Shown: positions 42,571-51,923, counted from the stretch's first letter. The stretch is DNA of 64,000 bases from Pyramidobacter piscolens (GCA_004558205.1 SFDM01000002.1:85349-149348), one strand, 5' to 3'. Numbers and translations: made by a program. Notes: generated by a model not told the origin, from the sequence alone.

Positions 42571-43721
42571 TTCAGGATCACTCCGGCGATCAATTTGGCG
42601 CGCTCGAAAAGAGTCTCTACGACGGCATATTCCCTGTCAGTGTGGTTCCACTGCCCGCGAACGCCAAAAGAGCAGATAACGGGAGTTCCCGCAATGGTCA
42701 CATGGGAAGCATCGGACACTCCTCCAAGGACGGCGCTGCCTGGCCTTTCCATGCCAACCTCGCCGGCCGTCGCACAGACCAGGTCATAAAAGCGTTTAAC
42801 GTCGTCGGTGGTTTCATAGATCGGCATTTCCCTGTCAATGCTCCAACTGGCAGAGGTGCCCTCTACGTGTATTTTGTTGCAGATCGCCTCGATGGATTCC
42901 TTGATGCGCTTCTCCTCGGACATCTTACCGTAGCGAATGTCCACGGCAATATCGCAGTTCGGGGCGACCGCGTTAACAATCGTGCCGCCGGAGATGGTGC
43001 CGACGTTTACGGTCGTGCCCGCTTCCAAATCGGTCAGAGCCTGAATGGCCAGGACCTTATGGGCCATCTCTTCTATAGCGTTGCGTCCTGCCAGAAAATC
43101 GTTTCCTGCGTGCGCCGACACTCCCTTGACCGACATGTTGACGACCATGGTGCCCTTACGGCCGACGCAGAGTCTGTTGTCCACAAGCCCCGTTTCCATA
43201 TTGAAAGCGAAAAGACCGCCGGCGCCTTCGTCGTGCATGACCTGGCCGCCTTTGCCGCCTCTATGGCAGCACTCCTCGTCGCCGGAGTAAAGGATCTTGA
43301 TCGGCGTTTCGTCATAGCCAATGGAATTTAACGCCTTGACAACATAAAGGGAGATCACGATGCCGCCCTTCATGTCTAAAACGCCGGGGCCATAGGCCTT
43401 GCCATCCTCGATGCGGAAGGGATTTTCGCCAAACAGCGCCGGAGGAAAAACCGTATCCATGTGCCCGGAGAAGACCACGGGCTTGCCGCCGCGTTCAGCA
43501 CCGAGGATGCCTACTAAAGTCGGACAATTGTCGCCTACATGAACATAACGACACGAAAATCCTTCAGCTTCAAAGGCCGCCCTTAGCATATCCCCACCTT
43601 TGCGAACGCCTTCGGGCATGAAGGTGCTGCTCTCGTTATTAACAAAGTCCTTCCAAAACTGGATCATCTCGTCACGCTTGCCGTCGATGTAAGCGCAAAT
43701 CTGTTCATATCTTTTATCCAT
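42555..43721 (-). CDS. M20-family metallopeptidase (CPG2/ArgE-like)
   Basis: A 388-residue zinc peptidase or deacylase. VVFSGHMDTVFPP (first metal histidine and Asp), GPGVLDMKGGIVISLYVV (bridging Asp) and LYSGDEECCHRGG (catalytic Glu and metal Glu) are the M20 motifs; GVSDASHV is near residue 330. The smaller lid domain is between about 190 and 300. It resembles glutamate carboxypeptidase and N-acyl-amino-acid hydrolases. It lies directly downstream of the broken D-aminoacylase gene and may be in the same operon (150-base gap). A role in cleaving N-acyl amino acids or dipeptides imported by the DUF5058 pair fits the context. Confidence 0.88.
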   Translation of the reverse strand: MDKRYEQICAYIDGKRDEMIQFWKDFVNNESSTFMPEGVRKGGDMLRAAFEAEGFSCRYVHVGDNCPTLVGILGAERGGKPVVFSGHMDTVFPPALFGENPFRIEDGKAYGPGVLDMKGGIVISLYVVKALNSIGYDETPIKILYSGDEECCHRGGKGGQVMHDEGAGGLFAFNMETGLVDNRLCVGRKGTMVVNMSVKGVSAHAGNDFLAGRNAIEEMAHKVLAIQALTDLEAGTTVNVGTISGGTIVNAVAPNCDIAVDIRYGKMSEEKRIKESIEAICNKIHVEGTSASWSIDREMPIYETTDDVKRFYDLVCATAGEVGMERPGSAVLGGVSDASHVTIAGTPVICSFGVRGQWNHTDREYAVVETLFERAKLIAGVILNHSKF

Positions 43722-43873
43722 CGATTTACCTCCAGGTAGTCAAACCGCCGCACGCCCCGCCACTGACGATGCGGAAACTCACAGGCACGCCCGCCGCAAA
43801 AAGTTCTTCCCCAAAACAGGGCTGTCCGCGAAAGAAGGCAGCCCTGCCGCGGCTCTTCCTTGAGACTCCAGTC

Positions 43874-45505
43874 TTAAAGTTCCCTGTTCGCTCTCAAGAC
43901 TTTACCGCTGAAAGCACAGGTTTCCTCTCCGTTCAGCAGCGCAGCTTTTCCATTGACGATCACGGCGTCGAAGCCCTCGCTATATTGCTTCGGTTCAGCG
44001 TAAGTCGCCTTCTCTACGACCCTCTGCGGGTCAAAAACCAGCACGTCTGCGAAGTAACCTTCCTTCAAAACGCCGCGGCGCGACAGACGCAGACGGCTGG
44101 CCGGCATGGAAGTCATTTTCTTGACGGCCGTTTCCAGAGAGATAACCTTCTTCTCGCGGACATAATGCTGAAGGACTCGCGCGCGAGTGCCGAAAGCGCG
44201 GGGATGTGGCTGGCCTGTGCCGAGAATGCCTTCAGTAGAAAGGCTCATGCCGTCGGAACCGATCATGCACAGAGGATGGGCGATAATGGCTTCCACATCG
44301 GCCTCCTGCATCGTCTCAGGGATGATCTGAACGCGGCTTTCCTGCTGAATCAAAAAGTCAAAGATGAACGTGAAAGGGTCTTTTCCCTCCATTTCAGCGG
44401 CTTCTGAAATAGTTTTACCGATAAAGCCGGCGCCTTCAGGCTTTGCCACTGTAGCAATGGTAACCTTGTCCCAGGATCCCACCGCGCCGCCGAAGTTCTG
44501 TCAGCCGGGAATTCCGTTGATAATATCGTTCTTGATGCGTTCCCGGTTCGAAGGAACGGCCACGCGTTCCAGCATTTTCCCGACGCCGCCCTCAAAGGCC
44601 CAAGGCGACATGAGAGCGCCCAGGGAAGTGCAGCCGGCAGTGTAGGGATAAGTATCGAAGGAGATATCCAGCCCCTCGGCGCGCGCCTTTTCAATGACGC
44701 CCAGAAGCCTGTCGGTCTGGCCGTATACGTCCTTCCCCAAAAGCTTCAGGTGTGACACATGCAGCGGCACGCCGCTTTTCCTGGCGACGTGGATCGCTTC
44801 ATCAAGCGCCTGCCAGATGCCGGAGCTTTCGTTGCGGATATGCGACACATAGAACCCCTTAAAGGGCGCTATCGCGGTGCAAAGCTCCGCCAGTTCCTCT
44901 TCAGTGGTGTACTCGCCGGGCATGTAAACCAGCCCCGAAGAGAATCCCACGCAGCCCGCTTCCATGCAGACGTTTATTTCTTCCTTCATATTTTTCATCT
45001 GCTCGCGCGTCGGGGACTCCTTCGCAAAACCCATTTCCTTGATGCGTATCGCGCCCTGAGCCAAAAGCGGCGCGATATTTGCCGCGGGAGCGTTTTTTTC
45101 GATATAGGAAAAATAATCTTCCATGGTATTCCAGGGAAGTTCCAGCTTTACAGGGATACTTCCGACAAGTCGAGTGCCCAGATAGGAGATCAAAAGGTCC
45201 TTTTTCTCCTCGTCAACGGGCGCGACGCCAATGCCGCAGTTTCCCGTAACCTCCGTCGTAACGCCGTCATGGATCTTGCTGCTGATCTTGCGGTCATAGA
45301 CGGCAGACATGTCGGAATGAGTGTGCATGTCAATAAATCCAGGCGTGACCACCCTATTCGCCGCGTCGATCGTCTGCGCCGCCTCCGCTCCGCTCAAGTC
45401 GCCTATGGCGGCGATCCGGCCTCCGGAGATGCCGAGGTCCGCGCGATAGGCTTTGCCGCCAAGCCCGTCAATAATATCTCCGCCGGTAATCTTCATGTCA
45501 AACAT
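43874..45505 (-). pseudogene. N-acyl-D-amino-acid deacylase, second copy, interrupted by one in-frame TGA
   Basis: Two abutting reading frames in the same phase form one 543-codon gene like that at 39361. The first part ends DIINGIPG-stop (TGA at 44501-44503). The next part continues at once with QNFGGAVGSWDKVTIATV. The intact paralog has tryptophan at this place (GIKGWQNFAHAVGGW), so a single TGG-to-TGA change explains the stop. All other motifs (MHTHSD, YMPGEY, GSDGMSLS) are preserved, suggesting a recent mutation. It is 21 bases downstream of the DUF5058-partner gene in one operon. Confidence 0.85.
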
Positions 45506-45526
45506 TCTGTAATCCCCCCGCCAAGC

Positions 45527-46192
45527 CTAGGCTTTTTTCTGCTTCATTTTGAAACTGATGTAGGCCGAAACCATGCCGAGGACAACGGCTACGACAATGT
45601 TGAGCGCCTTGGGGAATCCGGTGAGATGCAGATAAAGAACCACAAGCACAGCGCAAACAAGCGTTAAGACCGCGGCAAAAACGTCTCTGGCGCACATGCT
45701 GGCATACACGGAAGCATACAAAGCGGGCTGAATGTATTTAAAAGCAGTTTTGACCGAATCGGGCATGTAGGGCATGATCGAGGAACCAATCACAGTAAAA
45801 ACCGAGATAAGGGCAACGCTCACAAAGACCGTGGCAGAAACGGCCATAGCGCCTATCGCGTCGCCTTCGGGCGTGTTAGCCTCGGTGCCCGTGACTTTCT
45901 GAGCCATGGTCATGCCGGGCAGGCGGATGTCAGCCGCCGTCCCGGAAACCCAGGATACATAGGTGCCAGCGGCGCCGAGGGCTCCGTAGTAAGAAAGATT
46001 CTGGACAAGCCAGCTCAGGCCGAAAGCCGCCGTAACCATGCCCCAGAGGGTCATGATGTCGCCAAAAGAAGGAACCACGCCGTAGCGCAGCCAGATCCAA
46101 ACAGCGGGAACAAAGTTCGCAAGAATTGCCGCAGAAACTGTAACTGTACCGAGGCGAATCACTTTAGAGTTAAAATCAGTGCTCATGATCAT
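45527..46192 (-). CDS. Membrane protein paired with DUF5058 (putative transporter subunit)
   Basis: A 221-residue membrane protein with five or six helices. It has no name that I recognise, but it occurs as a pair with the DUF5058 protein just upstream (30-base gap), both here and in the decayed copy at 38610-39068. ATG 46192 lies 6 bases after AGAAAGGA. A hydrophilic segment (GTEANTPEGDAIGAM, near residue 105) separates two helix groups. Context (D-aminoacylase and M20 peptidase downstream) suggests a two-subunit carrier for N-acyl amino acids or peptides. Inference only. Confidence 0.7.
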   Translation of the reverse strand: MIMSTDFNSKVIRLGTVTVSAAILANFVPAVWIWLRYGVVPSFGDIMTLWGMVTAAFGLSWLVQNLSYYGALGAAGTYVSWVSGTAADIRLPGMTMAQKVTGTEANTPEGDAIGAMAVSATVFVSVALISVFTVIGSSIMPYMPDSVKTAFKYIQPALYASVYASMCARDVFAAVLTLVCAVLVVLYLHLTGFPKALNIVVAVVLGMVSAYISFKMKQKKA

Positions 46193-46225
46193 CAAACATC
46201 CTTTCTGAAATTGTTAAGCGGGAAG

Positions 46226-46945
46226 TTAAGCGAAGTTCAGTGCATAAACGGCTCCGGCAGCCATTCCGATGATCATGGCAATGCCCAGGGAAAGCTCGAC
46301 CATGCGTTGATTTTTGCCAAAAAATTTCAACACGAGCACCATGCCGGCGACGGCCGCGGCCGAAGCCCACCAGTTCGCGGCGGGTCTGCCGATCAGGCCG
46401 TTATTGCTGAGAAGGAACGCGAAGAGTCCCAAAGACGCTCCGTGCATAACCATCTTGACAGCCAGGGGGTTAAAAGTGCTGTTCATCTTCTTCAGGGCAG
46501 TGCCCATGGAAGGCGTCAAAAGCAGGGCGATGATCATCCAGCCCATATTGTTCAGGGCCATAGCCCACTGCGTGTAGGAAAGGCGCATAGTCTCCGTGGC
46601 GGTACTCCCTTCAGGGGTAACGCTGGCCAGGTAGGTCTTGGCCATATCAGCGACCACGATTTCAGTGCGGGCCGCGCCGATGTCGTTTAAGCGCATCCAC
46701 GCCGTAGGGCCTCCGACAACGACGACCAGGGCAAGCAGCGCGATGCATGAGGAAAGCGTGGGACCAATCGCGGTGATGGCGGCAGAGCGACAGCCGGCAA
46801 TCAGTTTTTCTTTCGGAATCCCCAGTTCTTTCGCGCGTTTTTTACCGGCATAAAAAAAGGCAGCTGCCTGTACCAGGACGGCGATAACCATGATGCTGCA
46901 AGCAATCCACATATCAAAATTGTTCAGTACGTTCGCATTTTCCAT
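46226..46945 (-). CDS. DUF5058-family membrane protein (putative transporter subunit)
   Basis: A 239-residue integral membrane protein with about six helices. NFDMWIACSIMVIAVLVQAA, then GCRSAAITAIGPTLSSCIAL and GGPTAWMRLNDIGAARTE, are what I recall of DUF5058. The R-S-x-A-x-T-x-I-G-P-x and G-G-P-x-A-W-M-R-L motifs are the strongest. AAGGAGATG lies about 7 bases upstream. It is first in an operon with its partner, the interrupted D-aminoacylase and the M20 peptidase. Function unproven; a carrier role is likely from topology and context. Confidence 0.75.
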   Translation of the reverse strand: MENANVLNNFDMWIACSIMVIAVLVQAAAFFYAGKKRAKELGIPKEKLIAGCRSAAITAIGPTLSSCIALLALVVVVGGPTAWMRLNDIGAARTEIVVADMAKTYLASVTPEGSTATETMRLSYTQWAMALNNMGWMIIALLLTPSMGTALKKMNSTFNPLAVKMVMHGASLGLFAFLLSNNGLIGRPAANWWASAAAVAGMVLVLKFFGKNQRMVELSLGIAMIIGMAAGAVYALNFA

Positions 46946-47255
46946 ACTTTACATCTCCTTATCAGATGTTAATCATGCCCGCAAAGCTGATCGCTCTGCT
47001 TAAGCAGTATCATAAGAAAAACACTCTGGCGCGAATATGACTAAAACCTGACTTTATCTGAAATCCGCAATCTGAAGGAACCGTAAAAAGATAAAAACGC
47101 TGATTTCCAAGGCTAAACCCCAAAAAACTAAAGACATTGACGCGCGTTTTTTTCAGCATAATGTATCAAGACTTCATTTATAGCGTGCTGGAGCATGAAA
47201 AAAAACGGCGCGTTGTCTGTTACAAAGGCGGAGGAAAACATTAAATTCGCAATTC
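46946..47255. other. Gene-free region upstream of the DUF5058 operon
   Basis: About 310 AT-rich bases with no supported gene. TATGAT-like -10 boxes occur on the minus strand about 75 bases before the DUF5058 gene but without a good -35 box. A dispersed repeat begins at 47256. Confidence 0.35.
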
Positions 47256-47427
47256 ATACTAATTTCCGAATAAACAGCTAAAATAACGTCTAGAGCCGGC
47301 TTGAGGGAAATCGGTTCCGCTTCGGACATATTCGGACCCCATTTGGCGGTCCTGCGCAGCTTGCGGCCCCGATCTCCCTCAGGCCGCCCCCTCCAAGGTA
47401 TTTGGTGCTTCAACTGATAAATAGTAT
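47256..47427 (+). repeat. Dispersed palindromic repeat, family B copy 1
   Basis: A 172-bp element from ATACTAATTT to AAATAGTAT (inverted ends). The interior is a long palindrome: CTTGAGGGAAATCGG pairs with CCGATCTCCCTCAGG, enclosing GTTCCGCTTCGGACATATTCGG. It matches the copy at 49122-49273 and shares TTCGGACATAYTCGG with family A. Confidence 0.75.
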
Positions 47428-47501
47428 CACCATTCAAAAACAGCCCTATTGCTGTTTCCCAAAGGAATGGCTTCATATAATGCCTCCGGCGCCGGATAAA
47501 C

Positions 47502-47552
47502 AAAAAACACCCTCTCAGAGTTCTTTTTGAGAAATCTGAGAGGGTGTTTTCT
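47502..47552 (-). terminator. Intrinsic terminator of the HisC-like aminotransferase gene
   Basis: A 16-bp perfect stem (47504-47519 with 47535-47550), AAAACACCCTCTCAGA pairing with its complement, with A and T tracts on either side. It lies 135 bases after the aminotransferase stop. Confidence 0.85.
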
Positions 47553-47685
47553 ATCACCGTTCGCCAGCACAGCAACGCTTGATACCGCTCATCCAGAGCG
47601 TTTTTTCGGGAAATGATCAAAGCTGTGGAACGGGGCTCTTCATCATGGGCAAATAGAGTCGCGTCCGGCCTTGCCGCGGAAAAAA

Positions 47686-48789
47686 TCACACAATACCGTC
47701 AATTTCCTCCATGGCGCTAAGCACTTTGTCCATATCCTCGGCCCCCGGGACTCTGAATCTGACTGAATTCGCGCCGATAGAACAGAAATCGGCGCCAGAA
47801 ATGACGCGAATACGGCGTTTGGCGAATTCAAAGGCGAGATCAACCGCAGGGTTTTTATGGGTCAGCATGCAGATGGAAACTTCGTCGTCGGTCGCGGCGA
47901 TAGAGAGATTCTTCCAAGGCCTGTGGAGCCGGCGCTTCAGCTCGGCGTTTTTCACGCGGAGCCGCCGGAGGAAGTCCGCATCCCTGATCGTCCGAGCGGC
48001 AATAGAACGCGAAAGCTCCGACATCGAATAAGGATTGGTAATGTTGCCCATGGCCCCGCTCAGCTCTTCCGGCAGGACCGCGTACCCGGCGCGCAGCCCG
48101 GCGAGGCCGAAGCCTTTCGAGAAGGTTTTGAGGACGATCAGATTTTTATGCCGCGCCCTGAGGCCGATCGCCGAATTCTTTCGGGACATATAATCGCCGT
48201 AAGCCTCGTCGACGATCACGCACACGTCGAGTTTCTCCGCCGCGTCCAGCACACGCGAGATATCGTCCAGGGGGATCACCTGCCCTGTGGGGTTGTTCGG
48301 GTTATCTATATAGACAAGCTTATGTTCCGGCCTGAGCGCCGCGATGACGCCGCCGGCATCAAAACGGTAGTTGTCCTCGGGCTTGAGCGCGACCACGTCA
48401 AAATCGCAGCCGTGCATCCTCACGTCGGTCCCGTATTCTGAAAACTGAGGCACATAGCCGAGAACCGAATCCCCCGGTTCGAGGAAAAGACGGTTCACCA
48501 GGTAAATCGCGCCGATCGAACCGTCGCACAGGACGATCTCCGAGCGCGAGAGGCTCCCATACTCTTTCCAATAGTCGATAATCGCGTCTTTCAGGCCAAT
48601 CGAATGGGGATAAAGGCAAAGCATATCGAACCGAATCTCAGAAAAAGCCGCCTGCGCCGCCGGCGCGGCCATGACGATATTAATGCCCTCGCCGCAGTCC
48701 ACGTCATAAGAAAAGTCTGGATCGCCGGATTCTATGGCGTAACTGACCTTGATCTGTTTTTTTATCGCGCTGTTAATCCTGTACTCCAT
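47686..48789 (-). CDS. PLP-dependent class I/II aminotransferase (HisC-like)
   Basis: A 367-residue fold-type I aminotransferase. DNPNNPTGQVI (near residue 148), VDEAYGDYM (Asp and Tyr contacting PLP) and KTFSKGFGLAGLRAGY (PLP lysine near 212) match histidinol-phosphate/aromatic-type enzymes; RFRVPG near 340 holds the substrate-carboxylate arginine. No other histidine genes are nearby, so a role in amino-acid use is likelier than histidine synthesis. ATG 48789 follows GAGGAGG by 10-11 bases; the frame is open to 48831 but without a site. Its upstream region is a composite repeat starting at 48835. Confidence 0.88.
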   Translation of the reverse strand: MEYRINSAIKKQIKVSYAIESGDPDFSYDVDCGEGINIVMAAPAAQAAFSEIRFDMLCLYPHSIGLKDAIIDYWKEYGSLSRSEIVLCDGSIGAIYLVNRLFLEPGDSVLGYVPQFSEYGTDVRMHGCDFDVVALKPEDNYRFDAGGVIAALRPEHKLVYIDNPNNPTGQVIPLDDISRVLDAAEKLDVCVIVDEAYGDYMSRKNSAIGLRARHKNLIVLKTFSKGFGLAGLRAGYAVLPEELSGAMGNITNPYSMSELSRSIAARTIRDADFLRRLRVKNAELKRRLHRPWKNLSIAATDDEVSICMLTHKNPAVDLAFEFAKRRIRVISGADFCSIGANSVRFRVPGAEDMDKVLSAMEEIDGIV

Positions 48790-48834
48790 TTTTTGAGAGT
48801 CCTCCTCGTGGGATATGGATCTGATACTCATTTC

Positions 48835-49121
48835 ACACTAATTCGCATTCAACGTGCTTAATGCCAGACCGAAGATCAAAGCCAAAAGATTTCAACGCAA
48901 AGGCTGAACAGAAAGGGCGCAAAGGACGCAAAGAAAAAACAATACCTAAATTATTAACAAAAAACGAATTAGCGTGATGATAATTTGTATACTTTGATCA
49001 ATTTTTCGGTTTTAAAAGTCTTCCAAGGTGTTCCTTTGCGAACCTTTGCGCCCTTCGCGTTGAAATCTTTTGACGTGGCTCTTCGATTTGATATTAAGCA
49101 CGTCAATGGGGAATCATATTA
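48835..49121 (+). repeat. Dispersed element C, copy 1, with long terminal inverted repeats
   Basis: About 285 bp from ACACTAATTC to GAATCATAT. About 45-bp imperfect inverted repeats lie at the ends: GTGCTTAATG, then AAAGATTTCAACGCAAAGG on the left; CGTTGAAATCTTTTGACGTG, then GATATTAAGCAC on the right. The centre is AT-rich. There is no reading frame. A second copy is at 59492-59762. It is joined directly to a family B repeat. Confidence 0.75.
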
Positions 49122-49273
49122 AACGGTTAAACTAACGTCCAGGACTGACCTGAGGAAATTCGTTCCGCTTCGAACACACCCGGACCCAAGTTGGCGGCCC
49201 TGCGCCGCTTGCGGCCCGAACCTCCTCAGGCCGTTCCCTCCAAGATATTCGGCGCTTCAATGGATAAACCTAT
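49122..49273 (+). repeat. Dispersed palindromic repeat, family B copy 2
   Basis: Follows element C without a gap. TTAAACGGTTAAACTAACGTC, then GACCTGAGGAAATTCG paired with CGAACCTCCTCAGGCC, matches the copy at 47256 in the same orientation. The left terminus appears to be merged with element C, and the right end is GATAAACCTAT. Confidence 0.7.
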
Positions 49274-49276
49274 GAC

Positions 49277-49310
49277 AAAAGGAGCCGCCTCAAGCGAGAC
49301 GGCTCTTTGT
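49277..49310 (-). terminator. Probable terminator of the class III aminotransferase gene
   Basis: AGCCG-loop-CGGCT with flanking AAAG/CTTT pairing and a short T-run on the minus strand, about 20 bases after the stop codon. Confidence 0.5.
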
Positions 49311-49326
49311 GCCACAAAAAATGCTT

Positions 49327-50673
49327 TTACCAGCCCTTCACCTGTTCCAAAATCTCGTCGCCAATCTCGCCTGCTTCGTAGGCGGTCAGCGCGCAGTCCA
49401 AAATGTCCACGGCCTTGTCCAGCTGCTCCTTCGTGATGACCAGAGGCGGCTGTACGCGCAGGGTGCTCTGTCCGACAAAGGCCAGGAGAAGTCCCTCTTC
49501 CATGCACTTATAGGAGATCTTCGCGGCCGCTTCGTAATTTTTCTCAAGAGTCGCCCTGTCCTTGACAAGCTCCACTCCGATGGAAAGTCCAATGCCGCGC
49601 ACGTCGCCGATCACGCTGTGACGTTCCATGAGGGCCTCAAGTTTCCCTTTCAAATAGGCTCCCTTTTCAATGGAGCCCTCAAAGACATGATCCCGCTCCA
49701 TGATGTTCAGCATGGTCAACGAAGCGACACAGACCGCCGAACAGCCCGAAAGTGAGAACAGATGCGCCGGAGCGTCAAGAGACTGCATCACATCCCGGCG
49801 TCCGACCACGACTCCCAGAGGCAGTCCAGCGCCGATGGATTTGCCCAGCACGTAAACGTCAGATTCCACGCCGAAGTGATCCATGGCGAAGAGGCGCCCC
49901 GTGCGGCCCACCCCCTGCTGAATCTCATCCGAAATAAACAGGATTCCGTTATCGCGGCAGAGCTGGTAGAGCGCCTTCACATAACGCTGCGGCGGAACCA
50001 CAAGCCCCGCGTCGCCGGCAACGGGCTCCATAATGACGGCGGCCACTTCGTCAAGGGGAATGTAATGTTCAAAAGCATACTTCGCCTCGTCAAAACACTC
50101 AAGGCAACACTGGCATTCCTTTTTGCCGAACTTGCAGCGGAAGCAGTTCGGATAGGGGATATGCTCCATTTCCGGCAGCAGCGGGCCGATCTTGCGGCGC
50201 ATGTTGTTGCTGAGCGCCGACGCCGAGATCGCGCCATAGGTGCTCCCATGATAGGACTCGATAAAGGTGACGATTTTACTTCTGCCCGTATAGCCGCGGG
50301 CAAATTTGATCGCGCCGTCGATCGATGCCGAACCGGTGGTCGCGTAAGCAACCTGCATGTCGGCCCTGCCGCTCATGCTCAGGATCTTCTCCGCCAGCGC
50401 CACGGGCTCCTTCATAGGGAAATAGACCATGCAGTACTGGGCGATACGTTCCATCTGTTCTTTCACGGCCTGGGCGATCTCCGCGTTGCCGTGCCCTATA
50501 TTCGCCGAAGATGCGCTCGCGAGAAAATCGATATACTCTTTCCCGTCGTAGTCATAGAGAAGAGCGCCTTTACCACGTTCAAAAGGAACCGGCGTATAGG
50601 GGATCTTCTGAGTCTTGGCAATATATCTGGCTTCCCCCACAAGAATCTGTTCAGTCACCGGACTTTTCCCCAT
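49327..50673 (-). CDS. Class III PLP aminotransferase (GABA-aminotransferase/amino-acid racemase type)
   Basis: A 448-residue fold-type I enzyme. ATTGSASIDGAIKFARGYTG (PLP phosphate loop), YHGSTYGAISASALS, ISDEIQQGVGRTG (the PLP Asp) and VLGKSIGAGLPLG (the PLP lysine near residue 285) define the class. A cysteine-rich insert (CFRCKFGKKECQCCLECF, near 178) is unusual but is seen in some 4-aminobutyrate aminotransferase relatives from anaerobes, and may bind metal. This group includes the broad amino-acid racemases, which would fit the D-amino-acid context. AAGGGG lies upstream. The YkvI-type carrier gene ends 32 bases before its start, so the two are probably co-transcribed. Confidence 0.88.
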   Translation of the reverse strand: MGKSPVTEQILVGEARYIAKTQKIPYTPVPFERGKGALLYDYDGKEYIDFLASASSANIGHGNAEIAQAVKEQMERIAQYCMVYFPMKEPVALAEKILSMSGRADMQVAYATTGSASIDGAIKFARGYTGRSKIVTFIESYHGSTYGAISASALSNNMRRKIGPLLPEMEHIPYPNCFRCKFGKKECQCCLECFDEAKYAFEHYIPLDEVAAVIMEPVAGDAGLVVPPQRYVKALYQLCRDNGILFISDEIQQGVGRTGRLFAMDHFGVESDVYVLGKSIGAGLPLGVVVGRRDVMQSLDAPAHLFSLSGCSAVCVASLTMLNIMERDHVFEGSIEKGAYLKGKLEALMERHSVIGDVRGIGLSIGVELVKDRATLEKNYEAAAKISYKCMEEGLLLAFVGQSTLRVQPPLVITKEQLDKAVDILDCALTAYEAGEIGDEILEQVKGW

Positions 50674-50704
50674 TAGAAACTCACCCCTTCTGAAAAATTC
50701 ATCA

Positions 50705-51808
50705 CTACCGCTTCGCCGCAGCGATCTTATAAACGCCCCAGGTCAACATAGGCACCACGTAGAGAATAAAGAATCCCCAGGTGATCGTGCCATATCCTCT
50801 AGCGATGAGGCCAGTCAAGCCGAAAGTTGAAATTGCGATGCCCACGAGAACGCAGCCGATCGTAATCACAGGACGCATCCATGTGGGAGGAACTTTATTT
50901 TCCTTCTGGTAACGGACCTCGCAGCGGTCCGTCACCGCTTTGATGAAGCCGGACCCCGTTTCGATCAGCGTGCCGAACAACACGATCTGGAAGATGTACT
51001 GGAGCCAGGGCATGTTCAGCTTAGCAAAAATCACGTTCACAGGCACTTCGGCCTTGGCGATCTCGGGATAAAGCCCCGTCATGGCGACAAAGAGAAGGAT
51101 CGCGGGAATAATGCCGATAGCGCCCGCAATCAACCCCGAGCCGACCGCTTCAGCGCGGGTTTCAGCGTCGCGGGTCGCGAAAAGGACCGCGGGGATAATT
51201 CCCAAGTTATAGAAAGCGTAGGTGGCGCCGCCCATAACCCAACCGCTGCCGACTTCCTTTACCGTGCAGAGCTGATTGGCGATATTGGCGCCAAACTTCC
51301 AGTAGCAAAGCACAAGGAAAACGATATAGGTGGCGTAGAGCACATAGGACCAGAATGCCAGGAACTTTTCAATAGCCAGAGTTCCCTTCAGCACGAGAGC
51401 CGCGACGCAGCCCCCCATGAAAACGATGCCGTACCACTTGCTGACGTTGAAAAGGCCGCTGGTGATCGCTCCGCTCGCCGCGGCGACGACGGCCAAAACG
51501 ATGAGCAGCAGCACCACATAGCAGATCTCGTAGAGGAACCATCCCTTGCCCAGCAAAGCCTGAAACATGCTCTTGTAATCATAGGTCTTAAAGACGCGGG
51601 CAAACTCAAAGGTGACAGCGCACACTACGGCCCAGAACAGGAACGTGACGACGCACATGGCGATAAGCCCGCCCAGGGAACCGTAGGGGAAGAAGAACTC
51701 GGAAAGTTCCGCGCCCGTGCCATAACCGCCGGCAATGACGACAGACTGAAAGATCAGCCCCGGCAGCACATACCGTTGAAACTTTGTGTGTTTTTTCATG
51801 TTTTCCAT
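50705..51808 (-). CDS. YkvI-family membrane transporter (APC superfamily)
   Basis: A 367-residue protein with 10 or so membrane helices. SVVIAGGYGTGAELSEFFFPYGSL in the first helix region, ASGAITSGLF and YNLGIIPAVLFATRDAETRAEA match YkvI-like members of the amino-acid/polyamine/organocation superfamily. GGGGG lies 11 bases upstream of ATG 51808. It precedes a class III aminotransferase gene in the same operon, so it probably carries the amino acid that the enzyme uses. An inverted repeat (51858-51880) lies in its leader. Confidence 0.8.
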   Translation of the reverse strand: MENMKKHTKFQRYVLPGLIFQSVVIAGGYGTGAELSEFFFPYGSLGGLIAMCVVTFLFWAVVCAVTFEFARVFKTYDYKSMFQALLGKGWFLYEICYVVLLLIVLAVVAAASGAITSGLFNVSKWYGIVFMGGCVAALVLKGTLAIEKFLAFWSYVLYATYIVFLVLCYWKFGANIANQLCTVKEVGSGWVMGGATYAFYNLGIIPAVLFATRDAETRAEAVGSGLIAGAIGIIPAILLFVAMTGLYPEIAKAEVPVNVIFAKLNMPWLQYIFQIVLFGTLIETGSGFIKAVTDRCEVRYQKENKVPPTWMRPVITIGCVLVGIAISTFGLTGLIARGYGTITWGFFILYVVPMLTWGVYKIAAAKR

Positions 51809-51857
51809 ACTGAAAAAGCCCCCTTAAAAAAATAAATAAAGATAGTTAATCTTTGCA

Positions 51858-51880
51858 AACAACGGAATTTTCCGGTTGTT
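51858..51880. promoter_or_regulatory. Inverted repeat upstream of the YkvI-type carrier gene
   Basis: AACAAC-GGAA ... TTCC-G-GTTGTT forms a nearly perfect inverted repeat 50 bases before the start codon. Operator or leader structure; weak evidence. Confidence 0.35.
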
Positions 51881-51891
51881 CCAATAAATAT

Positions 51892-51923
51892 AAAAAAAAT
51901 CCCCCTGCTATGCGGCAGGGGGA
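51892..51923 (-). terminator. Intrinsic terminator upstream of the YkvI-type carrier gene
   Basis: TCCCCCTGC (51900-51908) pairs with GCAGGGGGA (51915-51923). On the minus strand it is followed by eight T residues. It would end the transcript carrying the 42-residue reading frame at 51943-52071. Confidence 0.85.

Noticed and set aside
44501..44503. Recoding of TGA as selenocysteine or tryptophan in the D-aminoacylase gene
   Set aside because: The paralog has Trp here, no SECIS-like hairpin is evident just after the codon, and other Trp codons in the window are TGG. A nonsense mutation is simpler.
47174..47689. A 171-codon minus-strand frame
   Set aside because: It runs through a dispersed repeat and a strong terminator hairpin, has no ribosome-binding site and no recognisable domain.
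48835..49121. CRISPR array, because of short repeated words (CGCAAAGG)
   Set aside because: The repeats are inverted arms of one element, not regularly spaced direct repeats, and no cas genes are present.
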